From Ruminococcus sp. (lineage in GTDB: Bacteria; Bacillota; Clostridia; Oscillospirales; Ruminococcaceae), in the NCBI RefSeq assembly GCF_017464355.1, contig NZ_JAFUAG010000045.1, positions 176,319-240,318 on the forward strand: DNA of 64,000 nt. Direction: 5' to 3'. Below are positions 1 to 8,476 of this stretch, piece by piece; within the stretch, counting starts at the first letter, position 1; each line of letters opens with the position of its first letter. The notes beneath the pieces are model-generated. The model was not told the DNA's origin, did no database searches, and saw only the letters and a list, made by a program, of their open reading frames with translations. The position numbers and the translations under genes are program-made.

Positions 1-653
1 AAAGAATCCGCCACAGGCCTGAAATGCGAGCTTGCGTTGTCATTTATGTATACAGTTTCAATGGGGACTTCGTAAAACTTTATGCCCTCTCTGGCAGCCT
101 CCAGCAGCATATTCATCTCGTACTCATATCTGTCCCCGGGAAGCCCCAGCATGAGATCAATAAGCATACTTGAAAATCCCCGCAGACCCGTCTGGGTATC
201 ACTGACCCCCACGCCTGCGGCAAATCTGAAGACCGCCCTGGTGACATTGTTCCCGAACCTGCTGCGAAGGGGGATATCTCCCGTGAATTTCCTGCAGCCC
301 ATTATAAGTCTGTCAGGCTCCTTACTCAGTGCCACCGCTATCTGCTCTATATCCGATACCTTGTGCTGCCCGTCCGAGTCCGCCGTGATAACACCGTACC
401 TGCCCTGCAAATTCTCCTTAAGATAAGAAAAGGCCGTTTTCAGCGCCGCACCTTTTCCTCGGTTGACTTCATGCTCCAGCAGCACAGCCTTGTCTTTTAC
501 CCTGTCAAATATATCTCGCTTGTCCTCACCGCTGCCGTCGTTGACCACTATCAGCCTGTAGTCTGTCTTTTCGGTGAGTTCATCTACGATATCAGCCAGC
601 TTTTCGTCAGGCTCATACGCAGGTATCACGATATATATCCTGTCGATCTCCAT
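1..653 (-). CDS. Glycosyltransferase family 2, 3' end cut by window edge
   Basis: A GT-A fold glycosyltransferase that probably moves a sugar from a nucleotide- or polyprenyl-linked donor onto a membrane or cell-surface acceptor. Reading the minus strand from ATG at 653 gives about 217 residues before the window ends. The N-terminal nucleotide-binding segment has VVNDGSGE near residues 37-44 and a TADSDGQH metal/donor motif near 90-97; GVSDTQTGLRGF follows, as in dolichol-phosphate mannosyltransferase-like GT2 enzymes. The missing C-terminus could hold a GtrA-like membrane domain. It lies 17 bp after the spermidine-synthase-like gene on the same strand, so the two are probably cotranscribed. 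Acceptor unknown. Confidence 0.85.
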   Translation of the reverse strand, partial: MEIDRIYIVIPAYEPDEKLADIVDELTEKTDYRLIVVNDGSGEDKRDIFDRVKDKAVLLEHEVNRGKGAALKTAFSYLKENLQGRYGVITADSDGQHKVSDIEQIAVALSKEPDRLIMGCRKFTGDIPLRSRFGNNVTRAVFRFAAGVGVSDTQTGLRGFSSMLIDLMLGLPGDRYEYEMNMLLEAAREGIKFYEVPIETVYINDNASSHFRPVADS

Positions 654-670
654 AAATCAAAACTCCAATA

Positions 671-2350
671 TCAGTTGATTATACCGTCAATACCGTCCTC
701 TTTGAATGCTTTTTTGTAATACTGTAGCTCTGATGAGATAAGGTCATCTATGACCTGCATACCCAGCAGCTCCACAGGGGCCTTGTCATCGGTGAGTATC
801 AGCTCGCCGCCCTCATATCTTTCCATGTTGTAGTAGATATCTGTCATCAGCTCCTGCAGAGCGGGGTCTTCCAGCTGCTGTGCCCTGCTGTAGAGCCTGT
901 CTGGCATTCCCGTCAGGTCTGAGGCGAACAGCTCACGGTTGGTAGTTCCGCTGACCTTTACCGTATACACATTGCTGAATACAGAAGCTATGGTGTCGCT
1001 CAGGCATTCATTTATGCTGCCTGCCTTGTCCGAATGCATATTCATGTTGACCACCATTACTCCGCCTGGTTTCAGCGACTGCTTCACCAGCGTGAAAAAC
1101 TCCACCGAAGACATCTGGAAAGGTATGGTTATATCCTGATAAGCGTCCACCATGATAACATCGTATTTGAGGTCGCCGATGTTCGTGTCAGTTACACCTG
1201 CGGCACTGCCTGACTTCCTCCTCTGGGAATTCAGCGCCTGCAGATAAGCCCTGCCGTCATAGGTGGTAACGGGGATATCTTCGTCCAACTCAAAATATTC
1301 ATGGGCAAGGTCGGTTATCTTGTCGTCTATCTCCACACCTCTGGTGCTTATCCCGGGGAAATACTCCCTGCACTGCTTTGCATAGGTACCTGTGCCCATA
1401 CCGAGTATGAGCATATTCTTCTTGCTTATGTCATCGCCCTCGCTCATGACAGGTGCAGCCATGGCGGTGTCATAATAAAGGCCTGTCAGCCCGCCGTCCT
1501 TCATGTATATGGACTGTATGCCGAAAAGCACATTGGTGGAAAGCGCCACCTGCTCGTCGTCTTCCTTTACCTGAAGATAGTTGTATACCGACTCACCCTC
1601 AAAGACCAGTGTCTTCTCCCAGAAAGCAAATCCCAGTATGGTGCTTACCACACAGCATACCACAAACAGCACTGTGCATACAGCCACCCTCACATAGCCC
1701 CTCTTGCAGGAGATGAAGTAAACTGCCCCCAGCACCAGCAGTATCCCCGAGAATATCAGGAATGTCACCGAGGTGCCCACCGAGGGTATGGTTATAAAGG
1801 TAGGCGCAAAGGTACCTATTATGCTGCCCACCGTGTTGAAAGCACCCAGGGTACCTACCGTTTTGCCGTTGTCATCAAGGCTGTCAGTGGTGTACTTTAC
1901 CAGCGAAGGCGTTACCGTGCCCAGCAGGAAAAGGGGATACACGAAAATTATCATGCAGGCCAGAAATGCCGCCCATATAAGGAAATTCGTGCTTACCGTA
2001 ACTACCAGCAGTGCCGATACCGCCAGTATCACCAGCTTGCCCACAAAGGGTATGGCCGCTATCCATATGGCCGAAAACAGCACCCGCTTGTAAAGCTTGT
2101 CAGGGTCAGGGTCCTTGTCCGCCGATCTTCCGCCGAAGTAATTGCCCAGCGCCATGGCTATCATAATGGTGCCTATGATGATAGTCCACACTATCTGTGA
2201 AGAACTGAAATAAGGCGCCAGCAGCCTGCTCGCTCCCAGCTCCACCGCCATGACAGACATACCCGCAAAAAATTCAGTAAGGTAAAGATACAGCTTGTTG
2301 CTGAGTACACCCTTTGAACTGTTCTTTTCGCCCTTTTTATTCTTTTTCAT
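671..2350 (-). CDS. Membrane-fused spermidine synthase-like methyltransferase-fold protein
   Basis: A 559-residue protein. The N-terminal half has about seven hydrophobic membrane segments. The cytoplasmic C-terminal Rossmann domain resembles spermidine synthase, with LGMGTGTY (nucleotide-binding glycine loop, near residue 315) and VDAYQD (near residue 400, the family's acidic motif). Fused MFS/SpeE-like proteins are widespread, but whether they make polyamines is unproven; bound decarboxylated SAM or another SAM-derived ligand is inferred from the fold only. ATG at 2350 is preceded by GGAGAG at a workable distance. It precedes the glycosyltransferase gene by 17 bp. Confidence 0.8.
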   Translation of the reverse strand: MKKNKKGEKNSSKGVLSNKLYLYLTEFFAGMSVMAVELGASRLLAPYFSSSQIVWTIIIGTIMIAMALGNYFGGRSADKDPDPDKLYKRVLFSAIWIAAIPFVGKLVILAVSALLVVTVSTNFLIWAAFLACMIIFVYPLFLLGTVTPSLVKYTTDSLDDNGKTVGTLGAFNTVGSIIGTFAPTFITIPSVGTSVTFLIFSGILLVLGAVYFISCKRGYVRVAVCTVLFVVCCVVSTILGFAFWEKTLVFEGESVYNYLQVKEDDEQVALSTNVLFGIQSIYMKDGGLTGLYYDTAMAAPVMSEGDDISKKNMLILGMGTGTYAKQCREYFPGISTRGVEIDDKITDLAHEYFELDEDIPVTTYDGRAYLQALNSQRRKSGSAAGVTDTNIGDLKYDVIMVDAYQDITIPFQMSSVEFFTLVKQSLKPGGVMVVNMNMHSDKAGSINECLSDTIASVFSNVYTVKVSGTTNRELFASDLTGMPDRLYSRAQQLEDPALQELMTDIYYNMERYEGGELILTDDKAPVELLGMQVIDDLISSELQYYKKAFKEDGIDGIIN

Positions 2351-2465
2351 CTGTTAACTCTCCGTCCGAATTGGTTTTTGCATACACAATTATAATACCA
2401 CAATTTGTCTGCTTAGTCAATGAAAATAACGGTCCCAAAGCGTTTTTCAGTTTTTTATCACAAAC

Positions 2466-2499
2466 AAAAAAACAGGCCTGCACCCGCAGACCTGTTCTC
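2466..2499 (-). terminator. Rho-independent terminator after the DUF6472 gene
   Basis: On the minus strand an ACAGG/CCTGT-based stem with inner TGC/GCA pairs is followed by a run of T residues. It ends the MarR-DUF6472 unit before the spermidine-synthase-like gene. Confidence 0.75.
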
Positions 2500-2517
2500 A
2501 TATATCTTCTTGCAAGA

Positions 2518-2715
2518 TCAATTCTGTTTTCTGACTATGGCATAGTCATCGTCCGACCTGTAATAGGGGCAGGCATAATGAGGTTCGTTGTACAGCCTGT
2601 ACATCTCGTCCTCGTCCAGGTTGACCTCACAGGTGTAGCACTCGTATTCCTCATCGTATGCGTAATTGTTGCAGCTCTCGCAGGAGCTGTATGTTTTCTT
2701 TTTTCCTTTGTTCAT
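2518..2715 (-). CDS. Small four-cysteine protein, DUF6472-like
   Basis: A 65-residue acidic protein with two CxxC-type pairs (CESC near residues 12-15 and CYTC near 26-29) and a conserved HYACPYYRSDDDY tail. The pattern matches a small clostridial family I recognise as DUF6472; the cysteines probably bind a metal such as zinc, which is inference. Its ATG overlaps the stop of the upstream MarR gene (ATGA), so translation is coupled. Function unknown; the tight link to a MarR regulator suggests joint expression rather than a known pathway. Confidence 0.7.
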   Translation of the reverse strand: MNKGKKKTYSSCESCNNYAYDEEYECYTCEVNLDEDEMYRLYNEPHYACPYYRSDDDYAIVRKQN

Positions 2716-3158
2716 TTATCCGTCACCTGACTTAAAACCGCCGTCACCTGTATGAGAGCCTCATACAGCTTTTCCATATCTTCATCTGATACCCCCGCGA
2801 ACCTTTTAAGCAGCTCGTCCCGTATCTCAGCCTTCATCTTTTTCAGGAAGCCCTCAGCCTCCTCCGTCAGCGTTATGTTCACCACACGCCTGTTGTCAGG
2901 CCGATGTTCCCGCCTGATGAACCCCATGTCCACCAGCTGTGAGACCGCCCTTGTGGCCTGCTCGTTGGAGGTGTTTATCCTCGTGGCAAGCTGCGACATA
3001 TTCAGCTGACCGCTTACCGAAAGCAGCAGAAGAACTATCTGCTGTGTCCTTGTAACATGGTACTTCTTCTGGTCAAAGGTATCAAAGACCAGCTTTCTGC
3101 TCAGCGGGTAAATCTTGTAAAATTCCATTATACATTTTGCTCTGGTATCATCATTCAT
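2712..3158 (-). CDS. MarR-family transcriptional regulator
   Basis: A winged-helix repressor of about 148 residues. It shows the MarR pattern: N-terminal dimerisation helices, a helix-turn-helix (SQLATRINTSNEQATRAVSQL) and a wing with RREHRPDNRRV. The start at ATG 3158 is preferred over the upstream TTG at 3173, because that TTG lies inside the GGGGGAG ribosome binding site. It overlaps the DUF6472 gene by 3 bp. A good sigma-A promoter lies upstream at 3203-3230. Ligand and targets cannot be read from the sequence. Confidence 0.9.
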   Translation of the reverse strand: MNDDTRAKCIMEFYKIYPLSRKLVFDTFDQKKYHVTRTQQIVLLLLSVSGQLNMSQLATRINTSNEQATRAVSQLVDMGFIRREHRPDNRRVVNITLTEEAEGFLKKMKAEIRDELLKRFAGVSDEDMEKLYEALIQVTAVLSQVTDK

Positions 3159-3202
3159 AATGTTCTCCCCCAAACACCGAATAAACCACCTGCTTTTCTA
3201 TA

Positions 3203-3230
3203 ATTATACCACTTAAGGGATATTTGTCAA
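3203..3230 (-). promoter_or_regulatory. Sigma-A promoter for the MarR operon
   Basis: Minus-strand TTGACA (3225-3230), a 16 bp spacer and TATAAT (3203-3208), about 45 bp before the MarR start. Confidence 0.75.
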
Positions 3231-3286
3231 TGTGCTTTATTTATCAATATTTGATTTTATCAAGCATTGTTTTTGTTCACAATTAT

Positions 3287-3763
3287 TTAATTTTCTACAT
3301 AAGTCAACAGCCTGTCATAGTCGGTCTTTCCCTCAGTGACTTTGTATATCACAAAGCCCCCCGATACTGCGGTGTCACCGTTGATGATGTACTCCGTGCT
3401 GCCTCCATTTTTCATGTTGACAGTTACCTTAAGGCTGTACCCGCTGCGCATACCTATCTCAGACCTCTGCAATCTTACATCACCAAGACACTCCACTATC
3501 CCGCTGATATCCTTATCATCGGTAAGGGTCACATCCTTTCCCGTGTGGCCGCTGAATATCACTATGCTTTCCACATCTTCCGCTTTCACATCGATCATCC
3601 TGAAAGGCATAAGTGACCATATCCCTGCCCCCACAGTGGCCAGCCCGATACAAGCACCAATGACAGCCTTTGCCCTTCGGCTGCCTTTGCCGACCTTCCA
3701 TACCGCCGCCCCGACTGCTGCAAACAGTATGACAAGCGCTCCCGCAAATACCAATACGCTCAT
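3287..3763 (-). CDS. Two-helix membrane protein with extracytoplasmic domain, unknown
   Basis: A 158-residue protein with two N-terminal hydrophobic helices (about residues 3-22 and 32-52) followed by a roughly 100-residue soluble domain with the look of a small beta-rich fold (for example YSLKVTVNMKNGG). I do not recognise a family. ATG at 3763 has an AGGTG ribosome binding site 5 bp upstream. A strong terminator lies between it and the upstream lipoprotein gene, so it probably depends on readthrough or its own promoter. Confidence 0.6.
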   Translation of the reverse strand: MSVLVFAGALVILFAAVGAAVWKVGKGSRRAKAVIGACIGLATVGAGIWSLMPFRMIDVKAEDVESIVIFSGHTGKDVTLTDDKDISGIVECLGDVRLQRSEIGMRSGYSLKVTVNMKNGGSTEYIINGDTAVSGGFVIYKVTEGKTDYDRLLTYVEN

Positions 3764-3777
3764 ATTTACACCTCCCG

Positions 3778-3808
3778 AAAAAAGGTGCGCCCTGTCTCAG
3801 ACGCACCC
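3778..3808 (-). terminator. Terminator closing the ECF sigma operon
   Basis: Minus strand GGTGCG stem, 12-nt loop, CGCACC, then six T residues, directly after the vWA lipoprotein stop. Confidence 0.85.
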
Positions 3809-3815
3809 CTTGTCA

Positions 3816-5471
3816 TCACTGCTGATCTTCGTAATAGATCTCATAGTCGCTTATCAGCTTCAGCAGATCCTCCGCATTGAGTTCCAGCCCCTTGGCATAA
3901 TTTCTTATCTCCTCCACAGTGAACTTCTGCTCAGAGTTGCCCAGGGTCTTTGCGAACATGGCAGCTGCACAGGCAAGCTTCATGTTGTCGCTCATGCTGT
4001 CCTTGTCCACATAGCTTGCCAGCATGACAGCCTTGTCCACCAGCTTGCTATCGTTCTCGTCCTTCTCCTTGTACCGAACAGATACTGTCAGCAATTCCTT
4101 GTCAAGGTCGTTCTCGTCAGCCTTTTCAGGTTCTGGGTAAGCCACATCGTCCTGATATTTCAGTGTTCTCTGCTGGCTGTCATCGCTGCCGCTGTCGTCC
4201 GTGGTGATTATCTCGTAAAGCGCCGTTACCTGCTGGCCTGCACCAACGTCGCCTGCGTCCTTGGTGTCGTCCTCAAAATCCCGGTCTTCCAGCAGCCTGT
4301 TCTCATAGCCCACCAGCTTGTAATATGCCACGTTCGCAGGATTGAACTCTACCTGCACCTTGGTGTCCTTTGCCACCGTGAACAGCGTACCGCTCATCTC
4401 GGTAACAAGAACTCTTTCAGCCTCCTCTGCGCTGTCGATGTAAGCGTAGTTGCCGTTGCCGTTGTCCGCCAGAGCCTCCAGCTTGTTGTCCTTGTAGTTG
4501 CCCATGCCGAAGCCCAGCACTGAAAGATATATACCCATATCTCTCTTCTCTTCGATAAGCGCTGTCAGCTCCTCCTGAGATGACAGACCCACGTTCAGGT
4601 CGCCGTCAGTAGCCAGTATGACCCTGTTGTTGCCGCCCTCTATGAAGTACTTCTGCGCCAGCTCGTAAGCCGTGTTTATGCCCGCAGCACCCGCCGTGGA
4701 ACCGCCTGCTGTCAGCCCCGCCAGAGTTTCGGCTATCTTAGTGTAGTTGGAACCGCTTTCGCCCTCCAGCTCAACGGTATCCCTGCCCGCATAGGTAACT
4801 ATGGATATGCGGTCGTTCTCACCCAGGTTTTCCGCCAGCATGGCAAAAGCCTGTGCCACCAGGGGAAGCTTGTTCTCGTCCGCCATTGAACCGCTGACAT
4901 CTATGAGGAACACTATGTTCGAGTCGATGTCCTGTACGTCCACGTCCTTGGCCTGCAGGCCTACCAGCATAAGCTTTGCCTCATCGTTCCAGGGGCAGTC
5001 GGAAAGCTCGGTGGTTATGCCTATCTTGTTTCCGTCATCGGGCATGGGGTAGTCATACTTGAAGTAATTTATGAACTCTTCTGTCCTCACCGCGTCAGGC
5101 TCTATGTTCTGTTTGTTCTCTATCATTCTCCTGATATTTGTGAATGAAGCTGTGTCCACATCGGTCGAAAATGTTGAAAGCGGGTGTTCTGCCACACTGA
5201 GAAATTCGTTCTCTTCATAATGGGCATATTCTTCGGTGTTTATCTCGGGCAGTGCTTCGTCCGTGTAACTCATCTTGAACTCAGCATTGTCCTTCATCTC
5301 TGTATTATCATCGGTGCGGGTATCGCCAAAGAAGTAATGTTCCTCTCCTGCATCAGCTTTGTTGTCAGAGTAGCTTCCTTCATCTTTGGCATCTCCGCAG
5401 GAGGTCATCATCGTTATCGCCATTACAAGCGCAGCTGTCATTGCAAATATCTTTCCGGTATTCTCTTTCAT
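3816..5471 (-). CDS. YfbK-like lipoprotein with von Willebrand factor A domain
   Basis: About 551 residues. The signal peptide ends in a lipobox (MMTSC), so it is an anchored extracytoplasmic lipoprotein. After an acidic linker comes the YfbK-type N-terminal segment (HPLSTFSTDVDTASF), then a vWA domain with an intact metal-ion site DVSGSM near residue 190, then a C-terminal DUF3520-like region. The vWA domain probably binds protein partners through a divalent metal. Start at ATG 5471 is chosen over ATG 5480 because the AGAAAGG ribosome binding site abuts the upstream ATG. It is the last gene of the ECF sigma/anti-sigma operon. Confidence 0.85.
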   Translation of the reverse strand: MKENTGKIFAMTAALVMAITMMTSCGDAKDEGSYSDNKADAGEEHYFFGDTRTDDNTEMKDNAEFKMSYTDEALPEINTEEYAHYEENEFLSVAEHPLSTFSTDVDTASFTNIRRMIENKQNIEPDAVRTEEFINYFKYDYPMPDDGNKIGITTELSDCPWNDEAKLMLVGLQAKDVDVQDIDSNIVFLIDVSGSMADENKLPLVAQAFAMLAENLGENDRISIVTYAGRDTVELEGESGSNYTKIAETLAGLTAGGSTAGAAGINTAYELAQKYFIEGGNNRVILATDGDLNVGLSSQEELTALIEEKRDMGIYLSVLGFGMGNYKDNKLEALADNGNGNYAYIDSAEEAERVLVTEMSGTLFTVAKDTKVQVEFNPANVAYYKLVGYENRLLEDRDFEDDTKDAGDVGAGQQVTALYEIITTDDSGSDDSQQRTLKYQDDVAYPEPEKADENDLDKELLTVSVRYKEKDENDSKLVDKAVMLASYVDKDSMSDNMKLACAAAMFAKTLGNSEQKFTVEEIRNYAKGLELNAEDLLKLISDYEIYYEDQQ

Positions 5472-5545
5472 AGTTATCATCCTTTCTGAAAAAAGGTATC
5501 TCCCGATCTTTTGACGTATATGTGCCTGTGTATCGGGAAAAGTTA

Positions 5546-6568
5546 TTATCTGTTCAGCCCCTCGGTTATTATCCTTTCACCATATGAGGGGTCTATTATC
5601 ATCTCGGCGGCATTGTCCACTGCCATGCTGTAGCTGCCTTCCCGTCCGCAGATCTGTATGGTCCTGACTTTAAGATCTCCCGTATCGGTTGTGAAGATAT
5701 TCAGCGCTTCGTCCAGGCCGATAGTCATGGTTATCTCCACATCAAGGCCGTCTTCCAGACATTTCTCCACATATTCCTCGGTTATGGGCTGGTCGAGGGT
5801 GTGCTGGGCGGTCTCACGGTCGTTCAGGGCTTCAAGGGCTATCTCACATATCCTGTCTGTGTCCATATCATGTACTATCTCACCCATGTATGAAGCCACT
5901 ATCATCTCGTCGTATTTTGCGGGTAACTCAGTGCTGCCTGTTATGACCTGTGCAGCCTCGCCGCCCTCGCCCATGGCGGCGGCAGTCATTCTGTCAGCAT
6001 AGCTCTTGTCCATTTCATAACAAGGCGAGCTGCTGCCGTCCTCATACTCTACCCAGAAATAGTAGCCGTTCTCATCTCCCTCGGCTGTCACACCATAGCC
6101 TTCCATGATACTGTCTCCGAGCCTGAAAGGCTTTGCCTCCTCAAACTTTATGTAAGTCAGGAAGCCCTCTGTTTCACGCCTGTTCAGTTCGTCCATGCTT
6201 ATGGCCAGGTCTACTGTGTTCTCCTCATCGGTCTGCGCCATAGCCTCCAGAAGAACAGGCGCCGCCTCCATTCTGTTGTCCCAGCTCTGGCTTATATGAC
6301 CGTCATTGAAAAGCTCAAACCCAAAGAAGCCGTCCCCGAATATCTCAGCGAGATATTCTTCCCCAAGAATACTCTGTTCCTCTGCGGTAACTTCTTCCTC
6401 AGAGATAGTTTCGTCATCGGTGGGGTACTCTGAGGTGCAGCTTTCTTCGGTAACTTCATTGCCGTTCTCTGCCGCTGCGGCTGGTGCGGTCTCTTTTTCC
6501 TCTACCTGTCCGCACCCCGCGAGTATAGTCATAACTGCCATTGCTGCTGCAATATATCTTTTGTTCAT
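5546..6568 (-). CDS. Putative lipoprotein of the ECF sigma operon, unknown
   Basis: About 340 residues starting at ATG 6568, with AAGGAAG about 6 bp upstream; the longer in-frame start at 6592 lacks such a site. A short signal peptide ends in LAGC, a lipobox. A low-complexity acidic linker (E, T, A rich) follows, then a folded region with no family I recognise. It sits between the anti-sigma factor and the vWA lipoprotein, so it is likely an envelope protein whose level follows the ECF sigma factor. A small inverted repeat (TCCCGAT/ATCGGGA, 5501-5538) lies in the gap to the next gene. Confidence 0.7.
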   Translation of the reverse strand: MNKRYIAAAMAVMTILAGCGQVEEKETAPAAAAENGNEVTEESCTSEYPTDDETISEEEVTAEEQSILGEEYLAEIFGDGFFGFELFNDGHISQSWDNRMEAAPVLLEAMAQTDEENTVDLAISMDELNRRETEGFLTYIKFEEAKPFRLGDSIMEGYGVTAEGDENGYYFWVEYEDGSSSPCYEMDKSYADRMTAAAMGEGGEAAQVITGSTELPAKYDEMIVASYMGEIVHDMDTDRICEIALEALNDRETAQHTLDQPITEEYVEKCLEDGLDVEITMTIGLDEALNIFTTDTGDLKVRTIQICGREGSYSMAVDNAAEMIIDPSYGERIITEGLNR

Positions 6569-6598
6569 TTTAATTCTTCCTTTCTTTGTCAAAAAGTT

Positions 6599-7555
6599 TT
6601 ATGCCATTTTCCATTCTGTTATAAGCTGGTCCATATCAAGGTATGGTGTGTACTTCATTCTGTCAAAGTAGAAGTCGTTCACGTTCAGGCTGTCCTTTTC
6701 CAGTGCCACGGAATCATTGTCCAGTGCGCTCCAGCCGTTCTGGTAAACTGCACCGCCGTCCAGGGTCAGCTCTATCTGGGGAGCATTCTCGAATACTATT
6801 GCGTACTGTCCGCCGGAGATCTTTTTCAGGGGCAGCAGATACTCTCTGCCTGCCTGAAGTATGTAAGGTGTGCTGCTTGTCAGCTCTATATCAGAAGCTG
6901 TCACCTCACCGTTCCTGTCATACATTGCATTCACCGTAAGGATATATTCTGCGCTGCCCGTGTCGGGTATCTCTGCGGAGCTTACCGTTACATCAGCGAA
7001 GAACTCGGTCTCTTCCAGTACGTTCTTTTCCACGAAGTATTCGTCGCCCTGAGCCACATAGCCTGCCATGTAGGCTACCGTATCAGTGGGGCTGAAAGAA
7101 AGCTCCTCATACTTCACCGTGCTGCCGTTATTATAGTATCCAAGATTTCCGTCAACTTCTTCGGTGGCTGCTTCTGCTAATTCGCCAGGTGCCGCCGTGT
7201 CGTCGCTGTGTGCTTCGGCTATTGCGTCGTTTTCTGCCGCACCATCGTCTGCCGATTTTTCTTCCTGTCTTTCAGGTCTGCTCAGGGGGATATTATCTCT
7301 TGCTGTCTTTGCCTTCTTTGATTCGTTGATGATATTCACGCCCGCAAAGATAACTACGAATGCAGCCGCTGCCGCAGCTATCTTCATGTATCCGCCCGAA
7401 CGCTTTATCTGCCTGCGGTTCTCTTCCGCCTGTGTATCTGTGTTGTTCTCTGACTCTCTCTTGTCTATCTCATCGGATATCCTGTTCCACAGCTTATCCA
7501 TGTCGGGTGCAGTATCCTGGATATGCTGTGTATATTCTCTTTTCAGATCAGCCAT
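6599..7555 (-). CDS. Membrane anti-sigma factor partner of the ECF sigma gene
   Basis: A 318-residue single-pass membrane protein. The cytoplasmic N-terminus (about 55 residues) is charged and helical, one membrane helix is at about residues 57-77, and the rest is extracytoplasmic with an acidic linker and a beta-rich C-terminal domain. It overlaps the sigma factor gene by 8 bp, the usual layout of sigma/anti-sigma pairs. No zinc-binding HxxxCxxC motif is visible, so it is not a ZAS-type factor. The role as sensor and inhibitor is inferred from position and topology. Confidence 0.75.
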   Translation of the reverse strand: MADLKREYTQHIQDTAPDMDKLWNRISDEIDKRESENNTDTQAEENRRQIKRSGGYMKIAAAAAAFVVIFAGVNIINESKKAKTARDNIPLSRPERQEEKSADDGAAENDAIAEAHSDDTAAPGELAEAATEEVDGNLGYYNNGSTVKYEELSFSPTDTVAYMAGYVAQGDEYFVEKNVLEETEFFADVTVSSAEIPDTGSAEYILTVNAMYDRNGEVTASDIELTSSTPYILQAGREYLLPLKKISGGQYAIVFENAPQIELTLDGGAVYQNGWSALDNDSVALEKDSLNVNDFYFDRMKYTPYLDMDQLITEWKMA

Positions 7556-8111
7556 TAATACTGCCCTCCTTTACTGTTTTCTTCAGCTTTTGCAAAGCCT
7601 GTCTGTATTTCCATGCAACAGTTCCAAGAGGAATCCCCATAGCCTCGCTGATCTCCTTGAAGGTCATATCGAAGCCGACGCGGAGGTTCACTATCTCTTT
7701 CTCCGCTTCGTTTAGTGTGTCAAGGGCTTGCCTGAAAGCCATGCCGCCGACCACCTGTACATCGGTGGGTTCCTCGGTGTCTGCCTGTTCTTCTGTGTAT
7801 ACTCCGTCATCGTCGATCGTGTATTCCTCGTGTTTTCTTTTTCTCAGGAAATCGATCGCCATGTTTCGGGCCATCACCGTTATGTAGCGCTTGTGTCCCG
7901 TCCCGGAACGGTACTGCGCCGCTGTCTCCCACAGTTTCAGGAACATATCACTTGTCAGGTCCTCAGCGTCCTGAGGGCTTTTGACCACCGCAAGCATCTG
8001 TTGGTATACCAGCTTGCCGTAGCAGGTGTAAATGTCCCTGAGACCGTTTTTGTCCTTCCCGAGTATCTTTTGGATACACAGGTCAAACTCCTTGTCGGTC
8101 AATACTATCAT
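7548..8111 (-). CDS. ECF-type RNA polymerase sigma factor
   Basis: About 187 residues with sigma region 2 (DAEDLTSDMFLKLWE, about residues 46-60, and a YITVMARNMAIDFLRK segment) and region 4 with a helix-turn-helix (TFKEISEAMGIPLGTVAWKY). It directs RNA polymerase to a small stress or envelope regulon. The start is uncertain: ATG 8111 or GTG 8114 sit very close to an AAGGG site, and TTG at about 8102 is better spaced. Gene order is sigma, anti-sigma, lipoprotein, vWA lipoprotein. The upstream promoter at 8234-8262 looks sigma-A dependent, so it need not be purely autoregulated. Confidence 0.9.
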   Translation of the reverse strand: MIVLTDKEFDLCIQKILGKDKNGLRDIYTCYGKLVYQQMLAVVKSPQDAEDLTSDMFLKLWETAAQYRSGTGHKRYITVMARNMAIDFLRKRKHEEYTIDDDGVYTEEQADTEEPTDVQVVGGMAFRQALDTLNEAEKEIVNLRVGFDMTFKEISEAMGIPLGTVAWKYRQALQKLKKTVKEGSING

Positions 8112-8233
8112 CACCCTTCGACATAATATATACGTTTGGTATCGCTCACTTTTTTGATGTGATACTGCACAAATTTCAAAAGGTTATTTTGTACACTATC
8201 ACCAGAATCGAATATCGTCATAATTCGACAATA

Positions 8234-8262
8234 ATTATAACATAATCTGTCCCATATTGCAA
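8234..8262 (-). promoter_or_regulatory. Sigma-A promoter for the ECF sigma operon
   Basis: Minus strand TTGCAA (8257-8262), 17 bp spacer, TATAAT (8234-8239). It leaves a roughly 115-nt leader before the sigma gene. Confidence 0.7.
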
Positions 8263-8376
8263 TAGCCATATGCTCCCCGTCATTTCCGGGAAGTCCTTTT
8301 CTATGATTTTTCTGCATAAATCCCCCGCCTGAATAATGTGCATATCGCCTAAAAGTTCATTCGTTCTGCAATAAGA

Positions 8377-8405
8377 TTGAAATTTTGGGAGCAATGTGGT
8401 ATAAT
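8377..8405 (+). promoter_or_regulatory. Sigma-A promoter for the Mrp-type ATPase gene
   Basis: TTGAAA, 17 bp, TATAAT. A second TATAAT at about 8442-8447 lacks a clear -35. The 8112-8476 gap holds these divergent promoters and no gene I can support. Confidence 0.65.
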
Positions 8406-8476
8406 ATACTAAGTCCGTAAAATAGGTGCTTGTAAAGTACACTATAATGATATCAGGATAGAAAGGAAAGTTTCAA

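Noticed and set aside
5499-5540. Inverted repeat TCCCGAT/ATCGGGA as a fourth repeat-element copy
   Set aside because: Only the first ten bases resemble the 17456 copy; the interior does not match.
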